From positions 62,001-126,000 of the forward strand of contig CAMMZC010000002.1 in NCBI GenBank assembly GCA_946529215.1: a DNA stretch of 64,000 nt, in the 5' to 3' direction. The notes beneath the pieces are model-generated. The model saw nothing but the letters and a program-made list of their open reading frames with translations. It ran no database searches and was not told the origin of the DNA. Source of the DNA: an uncultured Clostridia bacterium (GTDB taxonomy: Bacteria; Bacillota; Clostridia; TANB77; CAG-508). Below, piece by piece: positions 28,501-35,403 of this stretch. The position numbers were made by a program, and so were the translations under genes. How positions within the stretch are numbered: position 1 is the first letter of the stretch; each line of letters opens with the position of its first letter.

Positions 28501-30584
28501 CTTCAGATGTTGCAAATACATTTTCAAGAAACTCATTTGTACAAGGTAAACACTATACAAATCACGATATATATGTAAATGGTTTCTATACAAACTATAA
28601 TAAAGATGGAAAAGTAAAAGTAGATTACATAGTTCCAACTCCAGAAGATGCAACATATTATCAATGGCTAATTGGTGAAGTAACAACAGACATTTATTAC
28701 GAAAATATTGAATTAATTGCAACAAAATATGCAACAACAGCGACTTATGTGCTTAACTTAAATGGTTTAAGTTATCCAAATATGACATTATATGTAAGAG
28801 GAATAGATGTAAGTGATTTAACAGAAGATATTACTTTAAATGACCCAGATACAATAGCAAATATCGCTCCTACTGCAGAAGAAGCAGATTCAAGATTTGG
28901 ACTTACGATGACAGCTGGAAATAGTGGATGGCAAACAAAAGGAACAACATACTTTTTAAATAATGATGAAGTAAATGCAGGATTTACAGGAAAAACACAA
29001 TACCAAAGTGATAACTCAACAACAACTCCAACATTTAGCTTTTATATGGCACACTCAAAAAATATAAGTTCTACAAAAGAACTTGGAACAGTTACAATAA
29101 ACTTAGAAGCTATATATGAAGAAGATGGAGAAATGAAAATTAAAAATGCACATGTAGTTTTAAAACTTACTACAAACAACTCAATGCAAGGTTCAGACTA
29201 TTATGAAGGTGCAATTACACCTGGTAAGAATTACAAAATATTCCCAACAACTACAACAACAATCACTTCAAAGAGTTCATTCTCAGCATATTATTCACTA
29301 TATGTAAATGACTATACAAAAACAGAATATTATGATGGATTTGTTGGACAATATTATCATACATTTGAATCATCATGTGTATTACCAGAAAAAACAAAAA
29401 TAACAATGATAGATATGTCTGGAAGTAGTGTTAGATATTATTACTATATAGTAAGTGCCCAAGATGTTACAAATAATAAGAAAGTATATAGGTTTACAGA
29501 TTTCTATTGTATGGATAGTAAAGAAGAACACTATAGTGCAGATGGAAGCTACTACAATCCATCAACAGATTTGCTATATGAAGAATACATAATTCACGTA
29601 GATTTTGAAGATACTACTTTAACAGGTAACTTAGAGTCTAAGAATATGCTTGTACAACTAAGAGATGCCTATGATAATACAGTTTGCTTAACAGTAAATA
29701 CAGCATTATATCCAATGCTATTTAGTGTATATAATGATATAGATGTAAATAAAAAAGTTACTTTAAAAACTGATAGATCTGTAATATATATGGGAGCACC
29801 ACTTAGCTTAAATATAGAAACAGAATATAGTTTTAACAAAAATGAAAATTCAGATATAGTATATGAGACAACACATATTGAGGACCAATTAGGGATAAGA
29901 ATTTCTATTTCTTCTGGTAGTGATGTACTAACAGCTGCAAACTTAGAAGGAATATATATAACATATAAAGGAAATAACTATTTCCCAAGGTCTGATGGAT
30001 CATATAGAATAAAAATTGCAGATGCAGTTTCAAACGTACTGGCAGATATGGTTCTAAATACCGAAAATGGTAATTTAGAAACCGGAACATATACAATTAC
30101 AGCACAGTCATTTGGCTCAATAGATGGAACATATTTCTCATCTGAGATTGCATCAGACAGTAAAGATGTGCAAGTAGTAAGTACAGATTATGGATTCTCT
30201 GTTGATTTAGATGATAAATCAGTTCTAATAGATAAAGCAACAGGAAAAAATAAAAATAATACAAATGACCTAAACTTTACAATAGGATATTCAGGAGGAT
30301 TTGAACATCCAAAAATTGCAGTAGCATTATATAGAAGAAAATATGACAGAATTTATAGTTATGACTACGAATTGGTAGATTTAAGAAACTATATTTCACA
30401 TGCTCTACCTACAACAGGCAATGAAAACGAATATTTAGTAACAGACCTGGTAAAAGCATCACAGAATTTTACATTAACACTAAAAAACGGAAATCTTAGA
30501 ACAGGAACATACAAAATTGTATTTATATTGTATGATGGAAATAACAGAATATGTGATGTAGATAAAGCTGTGATTATAAAATAA
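22536..30584 (+). CDS. Giant glycine-repeat surface protein (2,682 aa)
   Basis: Starts after AAGAGGAG. A signal anchor lies at residues 18-38. A Glu/Lys-rich segment (about 108-180) and a Gln/Asn/Glu-rich segment (about 335-425) surround a small domain ending FETEGFSTYAIEI that is common in clostridial adhesins. Then come a listeria/InlB-B-like repeat (LNYYGFAQGETN...VNLYAKW, about 470-580), a ricin-B-like part (QNVQTGQYLSCDNNGNLSMS, about 655-780), and a beta-solenoid of dozens of imperfect repeats with the pattern N-V-Y-G-G-(G/S)-N (about 1000-1800). The last 700 residues are beta-domains with no LPxTG, SLH or C-terminal membrane anchor. It is probably held by its N-terminal helix and reaches far from the cell. 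Likely an adhesin or carbohydrate-binding fibre. Confidence 0.8.
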   Translation: MNSKKQKYEKQLIRKKMITLIIYGIIFLISTIAFYFVNTSKAKNVVKINVSVVDKDANIDISNIDLKAQEENGKYKVNLYPIQRGFIVKKYKLATQEEYEEIKKKFDEKNGKTETKQEENNKEETKVEEAKTEEPKNKKEDAKTEEVQKEEDKEDEKSDEELEQEERARRTLEQSSKEIELTEEQVKNKKIYLIAEYDLKEKDKEKLYNKIISGTEDTTQISVSGYMPKDTELSVKNKDIEEVKNIIKNNFQDVNRNVNIISAYDIKIINNKKEFEPEDFDEKAEVAITGIEGKKFNIWHIKNDNSIELIEPKKEQPKIEFETEGFSTYAIEIIEEEKTQEDLKSQKEQNVQETSNTQEGQKMQEEQNAQEVPNTDASQETVQEQNNTQTDPANVNEANNQEADKSQENSSVQNSAKAKSIKKAPRKAAARNLPDSTLEIDDYESDYYYYMGQNYTDNVTGTNSNTYSDSNLVKVTLNYYGFAQGETNNEKKGRISLDSGEEQDIVKNIRCAPVKNGTVSIELMENPFMDKPTGFGFGGWTASTGTVTKNSNTLTYTLSISTTSDVTVNLYAKWESASVVYVNGETGSDNLGDGLTEETAFGSWESAFQYLSNSSHNKGDRERNIIVVTGNMDTSINYTRPVTKTVTRPVKSITYHSSTSINTNTTYIMSTSQGVGGNALTASGTSISNTELTNESAPPAGAQWRFTESRRGYYIQNVQTGQYLSCDNNGNLSMSNSALEWRYDSGDRTFYYYGRRYDFYLRYTNGNWTTSTAYYYGTEFYFVTYEAEYDDEGEDIITYSKGSVEDNSYYYSTSASIPVTVTSLYNHTDYRQNATIDLTDSDYDDFEIYKQFQMNHVKINAEGYTSNANGTNFSANYPWLIGYINSVRLGRGITCANTSTTGCTFANIIGGAKSDTTSRNEYKLIVESGKYSNIQGFNRNGQNYSYYGTVYLTLGSDIDRKLKNNNDLSVYYRTTINSGGGYNGTNTNDKAFLINVKSGKFGVDFFETYINSTDSDLREDCAYSGIYMGGYGTGATNNIRDRSHRYMIVEGGLIANAIGGLKVTNGSNVNTKLYVKGGELYNIVGGAGVSTTYEDRYIQITGGTVRYSVSGGSNGVYSTGSGQDGRITNCDTLVYIGGTAQIGTTTTVTKPEPATLYEVHAGCVLGAGNGNDDVANSGQVDNTHIIINDKAHILNSVYGGGNYGIVGSSGSTSAKTKIEILGGTVDKNVYGGANQNNIYGSTIINVKGGQVKGAIYGGSNTSGTISTTTTINVTGGTLGQESNTTDNEVLFGGGFGSSTTVTGNAIVNIKETDGNVKIYGSAYGGSSQGRMNSNVTVNIQDLPSTENTISIVGNVFAGGKGTEETAAIVNGNATMNVDGSNLPQGSVFGGNDINGTTNGNITVNLGQNYETKLLNAYGGGNLDPTESESDTVKVHILTHANITNAFNGGKSADLDTGGETDTTRAIYLQGGHAENIFGGSDTDGTVNASHVYIESGTATNVYGGNNKGGETTESFVYVTGGTTENVYGGGYKATTPTTNVSLTAGTITNGFGGGNAANVTTANITLNGTTATNIYGGSNSSGTVSTSNVNITSGTVTNVYGGNNAGGNTVNTNVNINSKATNVYGGGNEAETSENTNVLVNSEVAKVYGGGNEAITSGNTYLRLTNAKVTVDAYGGGNGTAAVVIGNSTTLVEGTTTIEGDLFGGGNAAPNGTTSNNNSVVTTLITGGNIAGDVYGAANTSVVNGNTSVKIGKNAVNDSNMLDGNIHIGGTVFGGGKSNTAGSETYDFTFESVTGDAYIDIDADGYNGNGQNTLDIDKSIFGSGNAAKISGYGIVNIKNYGTADNIKENISIQRAARVTLDNCHMYLKGTTDTTNEIATAVYTFNRIDDLILKNNTVLYLENGVNIVSKMQSQDASGAKETVTIGENGVTNQNVNNKIYLLQGRNIVLRTEAGTDGEVNGMAFVGIFKGTTNRNFGIYSDDYTQGTTIPSDVANTFSRNSFVQGKHYTNHDIYVNGFYTNYNKDGKVKVDYIVPTPEDATYYQWLIGEVTTDIYYENIELIATKYATTATYVLNLNGLSYPNMTLYVRGIDVSDLTEDITLNDPDTIANIAPTAEEADSRFGLTMTAGNSGWQTKGTTYFLNNDEVNAGFTGKTQYQSDNSTTTPTFSFYMAHSKNISSTKELGTVTINLEAIYEEDGEMKIKNAHVVLKLTTNNSMQGSDYYEGAITPGKNYKIFPTTTTTITSKSSFSAYYSLYVNDYTKTEYYDGFVGQYYHTFESSCVLPEKTKITMIDMSGSSVRYYYYIVSAQDVTNNKKVYRFTDFYCMDSKEEHYSADGSYYNPSTDLLYEEYIIHVDFEDTTLTGNLESKNMLVQLRDAYDNTVCLTVNTALYPMLFSVYNDIDVNKKVTLKTDRSVIYMGAPLSLNIETEYSFNKNENSDIVYETTHIEDQLGIRISISSGSDVLTAANLEGIYITYKGNNYFPRSDGSYRIKIADAVSNVLADMVLNTENGNLETGTYTITAQSFGSIDGTYFSSEIASDSKDVQVVSTDYGFSVDLDDKSVLIDKATGKNKNNTNDLNFTIGYSGGFEHPKIAVALYRRKYDRIYSYDYELVDLRNYISHALPTTGNENEYLVTDLVKASQNFTLTLKNGNLRTGTYKIVFILYDGNNRICDVDKAVIIK
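25700..27750 (+). repeat. Array encoding the YGGGN beta-solenoid repeats
   Basis: Imperfect repeats of roughly 25-35 codons inside the giant gene. Each ends in codons for (V/I)YGG(G/S)N and is followed by Thr-rich strands (TNVNITSGT-type). DNA identity between units is high in places (AAATGTTTATGGxGGAAACAAT and close variants), so slippage or unequal crossing-over could change the repeat number. Boundaries are approximate. Confidence 0.7.
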
Positions 30585-30609
30585 ATTGAAATTAGGGGGA
30601 AATTTATAA

Positions 30610-30986
30610 ATGAATATAAATAAAAAATATTTTTCTAATCAAAAAGGTATAACATTATTGGCATTAGTTATAACAGTTATAGTATTAATAATATTAGCAA
30701 GTATATCACTTAGAAAATTAAATGAGCGAAATGGAGTGATAAAACAAGCAACATTTGCAAAAGATTCTGCAAGAGGATCAGAAGTACAAGAAACAATAGA
30801 TACAGAAGTAGTAAATAATGAGCATAGAGAATTTGCAGGAAAAGATAAAAAAACAAGAGAACAAGTAATAAATGAGTTACACCAAAAAAGAAAATTAACA
30901 GATGATGAAGTAGAACAATTACAAGAAACCAATACAATTAAGATAGGTGGAGTCACAGTAGATTTTAGTGAATTAGGAACAGTATC
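30610..30986 (+). repeat. 377-bp direct repeat, left copy
   Basis: Matches 32115-32491 with three mismatches seen by eye. It covers the first 126 codons of two adjacent pilin-like genes and ends at the GTATC preceding the divergent domains. Recombination between the copies would delete one gene and fuse copy 1's promoter and signal to copy 2's tail. Confidence 0.9.
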
Positions 30987-31827
30987 TTCTCCAAATACAT
31001 TATTAGTTACAATGTTTAAAAAGGCTTTAGAAGATAATTGCACAAATGCAGATGGCTCATGCACAAGAGAAGACCATTTGCACATAGGAGATTATGTAGA
31101 TTATAAAAACCCAACAGGTGGTGAATATACAGTTCCAGAAAATGAGTTAGGATATGAGCAAGCACAAAAATATTTAGTTTCACAAAACCAACTAAATTGG
31201 AGAGTACTTGGAATGGAAGGAACAGGAGATAATGAATATATAAAACTAATAGCAGGAAGTCCAATGAAACAATCAAAGCCAGATGGAAGTGGAACAATTG
31301 AAGAAGGAGATGGTCCATATTTATTTATGAGAGGTGCAAAGGCATATATAAATGCTGTAAAACAATTAAACAACATTTGCGCATTATATAAAACAGATTT
31401 AGCAACAAAAGCAGAAAGTGTTAATGTAAAAGATATAGATAAATTAACAGGAATTGCATCAGATAATGAGGAAACATATAAAACTAATATAAGAAAGTAT
31501 AATTTTGACGCTTACGATATTAATGGTAATATATTAAAAAACTATGGAGATCAATATAGTTTAACTGATCAATATACACCTGAAAATCCTACAACAAGAA
31601 CAACAATAGAAGGAACAATTAATGGATATAGTTATAGAATAAATAGTTCATTTGAAGTATGCGAAAGTGTGACTATGGAAAATAATAGAGTATTTAAGAT
31701 GTTATTTGATAAAACTCAGTCCAACGAAAGAAAATATTGGCTCGATTCGGTTGGAGTTTTATATGACGGAAGCTCTGAGAACCATTTTCTTGTATATGGA
31801 CTAATGGCAGTTGACGGCGGTCGGTAG
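30610..31827 (+). CDS. Pilin-like protein with DGR-type variable tail, copy 1 (apparent frameshift)
   Basis: A 405-residue frame starting eight bases after AGGGGG. The prepilin-like stretch GITLLALVITVIVLIILASIS (13-33) has Ala at +5. Residues 1-126 differ from copy 2 (32115) at a single position. The extracellular part keeps family marks (LHIGDYVDYKNPTGGEYTV, LNWRVLGMEG) and enters the variable domain at KYWLDSVGVLYDG. This frame stops at 31827 (MAVDGGR), before the conserved VRPVVYL, which is found in the +1 frame. The product in this frame is probably a misfolded adhesin unless the shift is an assembly artefact. Confidence 0.75.
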   Translation: MNINKKYFSNQKGITLLALVITVIVLIILASISLRKLNERNGVIKQATFAKDSARGSEVQETIDTEVVNNEHREFAGKDKKTREQVINELHQKRKLTDDEVEQLQETNTIKIGGVTVDFSELGTVSSPNTLLVTMFKKALEDNCTNADGSCTREDHLHIGDYVDYKNPTGGEYTVPENELGYEQAQKYLVSQNQLNWRVLGMEGTGDNEYIKLIAGSPMKQSKPDGSGTIEEGDGPYLFMRGAKAYINAVKQLNNICALYKTDLATKAESVNVKDIDKLTGIASDNEETYKTNIRKYNFDAYDINGNILKNYGDQYSLTDQYTPENPTTRTTIEGTINGYSYRINSSFEVCESVTMENNRVFKMLFDKTQSNERKYWLDSVGVLYDGSSENHFLVYGLMAVDGGR

Positions 31828-31996
31828 AGTTTATACATTTGGTATGTTTTATTCAGATGTTGGTAATAATGGGATATCTATAGGGTGCGCTGTTCGACCT
31901 GTAGTTTATCTAAAATCTGGAGTTACAAGTTCACAGTGCCCTAAAATAGATGATAAAACAGAAGAAATATGGAAGTATGGTGAGGGAGGAAAGTGA
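31811..31996 (+). pseudogene. Out-of-frame tail of pilin-like copy 1
   Basis: The +1 frame reads VYTFGMFYSDVGNNGIS then CAVRPVVYLKSG, the expected end of the variable domain (compare GVRPVVSL in copy 2), and stops after WKYGEGGK. The switch lies in the G-rich patch 31808-31823. There is no ribosome binding site, so it is read only if the frameshift is corrected or bypassed. Confidence 0.65.
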
Positions 31997-32033
31997 TAAC
32001 TCAATTCCAACTCCAACATTTAGCTGTTATATG
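31991..32033 (+). repeat. Small duplicated relic of the giant gene
   Basis: These 43 bases match 29006-29048 inside the giant surface gene at 39 of 43 positions by eye (core ACTCCAACATTTAGC). They lie between pilin-like copies 1 and 2, so the intergenic segment probably derives from recombination with the giant gene or a lost paralogue. Confidence 0.6.
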
Positions 32034-32114
32034 ATAAAAAACTGATTGAAGAATAAATATAAGCTCAATAAAATAGCTACGAACATTTAATATTAATATA
32101 GGGGGAATTTATAA

Positions 32115-32491
32115 ATGAATATAAATAAAAAATATTTTTCTAACCAAAAAGGTATAACATTATTGGCATTAGTTATAACAATTATAGTATTAATAATATT
32201 AGCAAGTATATCACTTAGAAAATTAAATGAGCGAAATGGAGTGATAAAACAAGCAACATTTGCAAAAGATTCTGCAAGAGGATCAGAAGTACAAGAAACA
32301 ATAGATACAGAAGTAGTAAATAATGAGCATAGAGAATTTGCAGGAAAAGATAAAAAAACAAGAGAACAAGTAATAAATGAGTTACACCAAAAAAGAAAAT
32401 TAACAGATGATGAAGTAGAACAATTACAAGAAACCAATACAATTAAGATAGGTGGAGTCACAGTAGATTTTAGTGAATTAGGCACAGTATC
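32115..32491 (+). repeat. 377-bp direct repeat, right copy
   Basis: Partner of 30610-30986. The match also extends through the ribosome binding site (TAGGGGGAA-TTTATAA) with a one-base difference in length. Confidence 0.9.
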
Positions 32492-33554
32492 AGGAGGAGA
32501 TTCGTCAGAAGGAGGAGATTCAAGTGACAAATGGACACAAGATAGTGAAGGAAAAATAGTAAGCCCTGATGGAAAAGTAAAATTGCAAATAGGAGATTAT
32601 GTGAATTATAATGCATTAGCAGGAGTTGATACAACAGATTCTAATAATACAACAATAAAATCAAATGGAACAGATAATGGATATGGAGATCAAACATTTG
32701 ACTTAACTAAGTATACAGGAGACAATAAATGGAGAGTACTAGGTGTAAAAGATGGTAAAGTAGAACTTATATCTGCTAATTTAGTACCGTTAAGTGATAA
32801 TAGTGTATACTTTTATCTAAAAGGAAGAACAGGATTCCAAAATGCAGAAACAGAATTAACTAAAATAGCAGGTCTATATGGTCATGGAACATATGCAACA
32901 GGAGCAAGAAGTGTTAATGTAAATGATATAAACAAAATAACAGGATATAATCCAAAGGCAGAGGGAATAAAAAATCCAACAGCAGAACAAATAACAAGTG
33001 GAAATAAATATGGAAAAAATGAATTAAATGAATATGGAAATGAAGTAACATTTTCATGGGTTGGCTCGGATAAACCTAAATATGAAGCAACAAATGGAAA
33101 AACAGGAAATTTAAGTCAATCACATAATGAATTTTTTTGGTATGATTTTAATACAAATAATTGGAAAAAATCAACATATACAACAAATGCAACTGAAACA
33201 TCACCAGTAGAGATAACAAATTTAACAAGTTCGTATTATCGCTACTTTCCTGAAACATTATCCACAAGCTATGATACAAATGCAACAACAGGAATAGCAA
33301 ATAGTTCAACTGAAAGAAAAATGCTTTTTATAAATGATAGATATTGGCTTGCATCTAGGTGCTTGAGTCAAACGTCTTACTGGACGTCTTACTTCGTTCG
33401 CTATGTTGATGTTGGTAGTGTGAACGTCTATGGCTTGGTGGATTCGCGAGGCTATGAGATGACCAGCTACGTTGGTGTGCGCCCCGTAGTGTCCTTATCA
33501 TCTGATATCCAATTGGAACCAAATGGAACTAATGCATGGAAATTTAAACAATAG
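32115..33554 (+). CDS. Pilin-like protein with intact DGR-type variable tail, copy 2
   Basis: A 479-residue protein after AGGGGG. It has the same first 126 residues as copy 1 (Val23 becomes Ile) and then a Gly/Asp/Ser linker (SGGDSSEGGDSSDKW). An extracellular domain (LQIGDYVNYNALAGVDTT, DNKWRVLGVKDGKVELIS) leads to the C-terminal lectin-like domain. RYWLASRC opens and GVRPVVSL closes a stretch of about 45 residues encoded by unusually G+C-rich DNA. This is the layout of a DGR variable region at the end of a C-type-lectin/FGE fold. Likely function: a surface adhesin with a diversified tip. The reading frame is intact. Confidence 0.82.
   Translation: MNINKKYFSNQKGITLLALVITIIVLIILASISLRKLNERNGVIKQATFAKDSARGSEVQETIDTEVVNNEHREFAGKDKKTREQVINELHQKRKLTDDEVEQLQETNTIKIGGVTVDFSELGTVSGGDSSEGGDSSDKWTQDSEGKIVSPDGKVKLQIGDYVNYNALAGVDTTDSNNTTIKSNGTDNGYGDQTFDLTKYTGDNKWRVLGVKDGKVELISANLVPLSDNSVYFYLKGRTGFQNAETELTKIAGLYGHGTYATGARSVNVNDINKITGYNPKAEGIKNPTAEQITSGNKYGKNELNEYGNEVTFSWVGSDKPKYEATNGKTGNLSQSHNEFFWYDFNTNNWKKSTYTTNATETSPVEITNLTSSYYRYFPETLSTSYDTNATTGIANSSTERKMLFINDRYWLASRCLSQTSYWTSYFVRYVDVGSVNVYGLVDSRGYEMTSYVGVRPVVSLSSDIQLEPNGTNAWKFKQ
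33345..33505 (+). other. Candidate DGR variable region
   Basis: Between TATTGGCTTGCATCT and GTTCGACCC-like GTGCGCCCCGTAGTG the sequence changes character. In 33361-33480 I count 59 G or C among 120 bases, against under one third in the flanks. Codons such as CGC, GTC, CGA and ACG appear that are rare elsewhere. The pattern is expected when adenines of an AAC-rich template are replaced at random. Confidence 0.6.
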
Positions 33555-33725
33555 AAACTGAAAAACTTTTTAAAAAATTGTCCAGATATGAGAGATTGTG
33601 ACTAATATTGATATGCTTTGACATAATCTAAGCACTTGTAAAACAGAAATGTTCGAGTGAGATAATCAGAAAATAGCAAGAATTCTTAAAGAGAAAATTA
33701 CAAGCAAAAAAATTTTCAAAAACAC

Positions 33726-33754
33726 TTGCAATTATTGGAAAAAAGAGGTATAAT
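33726..33754 (+). promoter_or_regulatory. Sigma-A-type promoter of the rimP-infB operon
   Basis: TTGCAA and TATAAT with a 17-base spacer. The preceding 170 bases (33555-33725) hold no gene or clear terminator. Confidence 0.75.
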
Positions 33755-33772
33755 AATAAAAGCATAATATAA

Positions 33773-33805
33773 GAGAGAGGGCGGGAACAAAAATCCCGCT
33801 CTTAA
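33773..33805 (+). other. Leader hairpin upstream of rimP
   Basis: AGAGGGCGGGA / TCCCGCTCTT pair around ACAAAAA in the 5' leader, ending about 20 bases before the GGAGG site. It resembles a terminator-like or regulatory leader, but only a short T-run (TTAAGTTTT) follows. It may regulate the operon encoding RimP, NusA and IF2. Confidence 0.5.
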
Positions 33806-33824
33806 GTTTTGGATTGGAGGTATT

Positions 33825-34304
33825 ATGGCAAATATAGAAGAAAGAGTAGAAAGCCTTATTAAACCTAAGGTAGAGGGAGCAGGCTATGAACTTTATGATG
33901 TACTATACTTAAAAGAAGGTAAAAACTATATTTTAAGAATAGTAATAGATAATGAAAAAGGAATTAGCTTAGAAGACTGCGAAAAGGTAAATAACGAAAT
34001 TACAGATTTATTAGATGAAGCAGACTATATTAAAGATCAATACTTTTTAGAAGTTTCATCACCAGGAATTGAAAGAGTTCTTAGAAAGGATTGGCAGTTA
34101 AAAAAATATTTAGAAAGCAAAGTACAAATTAATCTTTTCAAAAAAGATGAAAATGGATTTAAAGAATACATAGGTATTTTAAAAGAAGTAGAAGATGAAA
34201 GCTTGAAGCTAGAGCAAGATGGCACAGAATATGAGGTGCAAAGAAAAAATATTGCACAAGTTAAAACTATTTTTGAGGAGGTAGAAAATGAAAGCAATAG
34301 ATAA
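33825..34304 (+). CDS. rimP: Ribosome maturation factor RimP
   Basis: A 159-residue cytoplasmic protein needed for maturation of the 30S subunit, of normal length for the family. Diagnostic motifs: GYELYDVLYLKEGKNYILRI, VIDNEKGISLEDCEKVN and YFLEVSSPGIERVL. It starts after TTGGAGG. Its last 17 bases overlap nusA, the usual rimP-nusA arrangement in Firmicutes. Confidence 0.95.
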   Translation: MANIEERVESLIKPKVEGAGYELYDVLYLKEGKNYILRIVIDNEKGISLEDCEKVNNEITDLLDEADYIKDQYFLEVSSPGIERVLRKDWQLKKYLESKVQINLFKKDENGFKEYIGILKEVEDESLKLEQDGTEYEVQRKNIAQVKTIFEEVENESNR

Positions 34305-35403
34305 CAAAGAATTAATAAAAGCATTAGAAGATTTAGAAAAAGAAAAAGGAATAAAAAAAGAATATTTATTAGAATCAATAGAAACAGCACTAGTTACAGC
34401 ATATAAAAGAAATTTTGATTCATCAGAAAATGTAAAAGTAGTTATGGACGAAAAAACAGGAGCAACTTATGTATATTCTGTAAAAGAAATAGTAGAGGCC
34501 GTTGAAAATCCTGTTCAACAAATAGATTTAGCTTCTGCAAAAAAAATAAACAAAACTTTAAAAATTGGAGATCAGGTAGATATAGAAATTGTTCCAAAAA
34601 ATTTTGGAAGAATTGCAGCTCAAACAGCAAAACAAGTTATAGTTCAAAAAATAAGAGAAGCTGAAAGAGAAGTTTTATATACAGAATATAGTGACAAAAA
34701 AGGAGAAATAGTATCTGGCTTAATCCAAAAAGCAGACAGAGGTATTGTTATAATGGACCTTGGCAAGCTTGAAGGAGTTATGCCTGCAAAGGAGCAAATT
34801 CCAACAGAAAAATATAGAGTAAATGACAAAATAAAAGCCTATGTAGTAGATGTAGATAGAGGAGAAAAAGGAGCACCACAAGTAATAATTTCTAGAAGTC
34901 ATCCAGATTTTGTTAGAAAAATGCTTGAAATAGAAATTCCAGAAATTTATGAAGGAATAATAGAGGTGAAGAGTGTTTCAAGAGATCCAGGAAAAAGATG
35001 TAAAGTTGCAGTTTATTCTCAAGATGAGAATATCGATCCAGTTGGTTCATGTGTAGGACCTAAAGGAATTAGAATTCAAAACATTATAAATGAACTTCAT
35101 GGTGAAAAAATAGATGTTATTGAATGGAATCCAGATATTTCTACATTTATTGCAGCAGCATTACTTCCAGCTCAAATAATGGCTGTAGATGTTAAAGAAG
35201 AAGATAAATTTGCACAAGTAATTGTCGCAGATGACCAACTTTCACTAGCTATAGGTAAAGCAGGACAAAATGCACGCTTAGCAGCAAAACTTACAAATTG
35301 GAAAATAGACATTAAATCAGAAACTCAATTTAGAGAATTTTTAGCAAATAGCCAAAATGAAAAAATTGAAGGAAATGATGAAATGCCAGAAGGAGAGGGA
35401 TAA
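34288..35403 (+). CDS. nusA: Transcription termination/antitermination factor NusA
   Basis: A 371-residue protein, the size of the Bacillus protein. The N-terminal RNA-polymerase-binding domain (1-125) is followed by an S1 domain (about 130-200, GEIVSGLIQKADRGIVIMDL) and two KH domains: GSCVGPKGIRIQNI near 252 and SLAIGKAGQNARLAAKL near 315. It lacks the acidic repeats of proteobacterial NusA, as expected. It binds RNA polymerase and modulates pausing and termination. It overlaps rimP by 17 bases and abuts rnpM directly. Confidence 0.96.
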   Translation: MKAIDNKELIKALEDLEKEKGIKKEYLLESIETALVTAYKRNFDSSENVKVVMDEKTGATYVYSVKEIVEAVENPVQQIDLASAKKINKTLKIGDQVDIEIVPKNFGRIAAQTAKQVIVQKIREAEREVLYTEYSDKKGEIVSGLIQKADRGIVIMDLGKLEGVMPAKEQIPTEKYRVNDKIKAYVVDVDRGEKGAPQVIISRSHPDFVRKMLEIEIPEIYEGIIEVKSVSRDPGKRCKVAVYSQDENIDPVGSCVGPKGIRIQNIINELHGEKIDVIEWNPDISTFIAAALLPAQIMAVDVKEEDKFAQVIVADDQLSLAIGKAGQNARLAAKLTNWKIDIKSETQFREFLANSQNEKIEGNDEMPEGEG

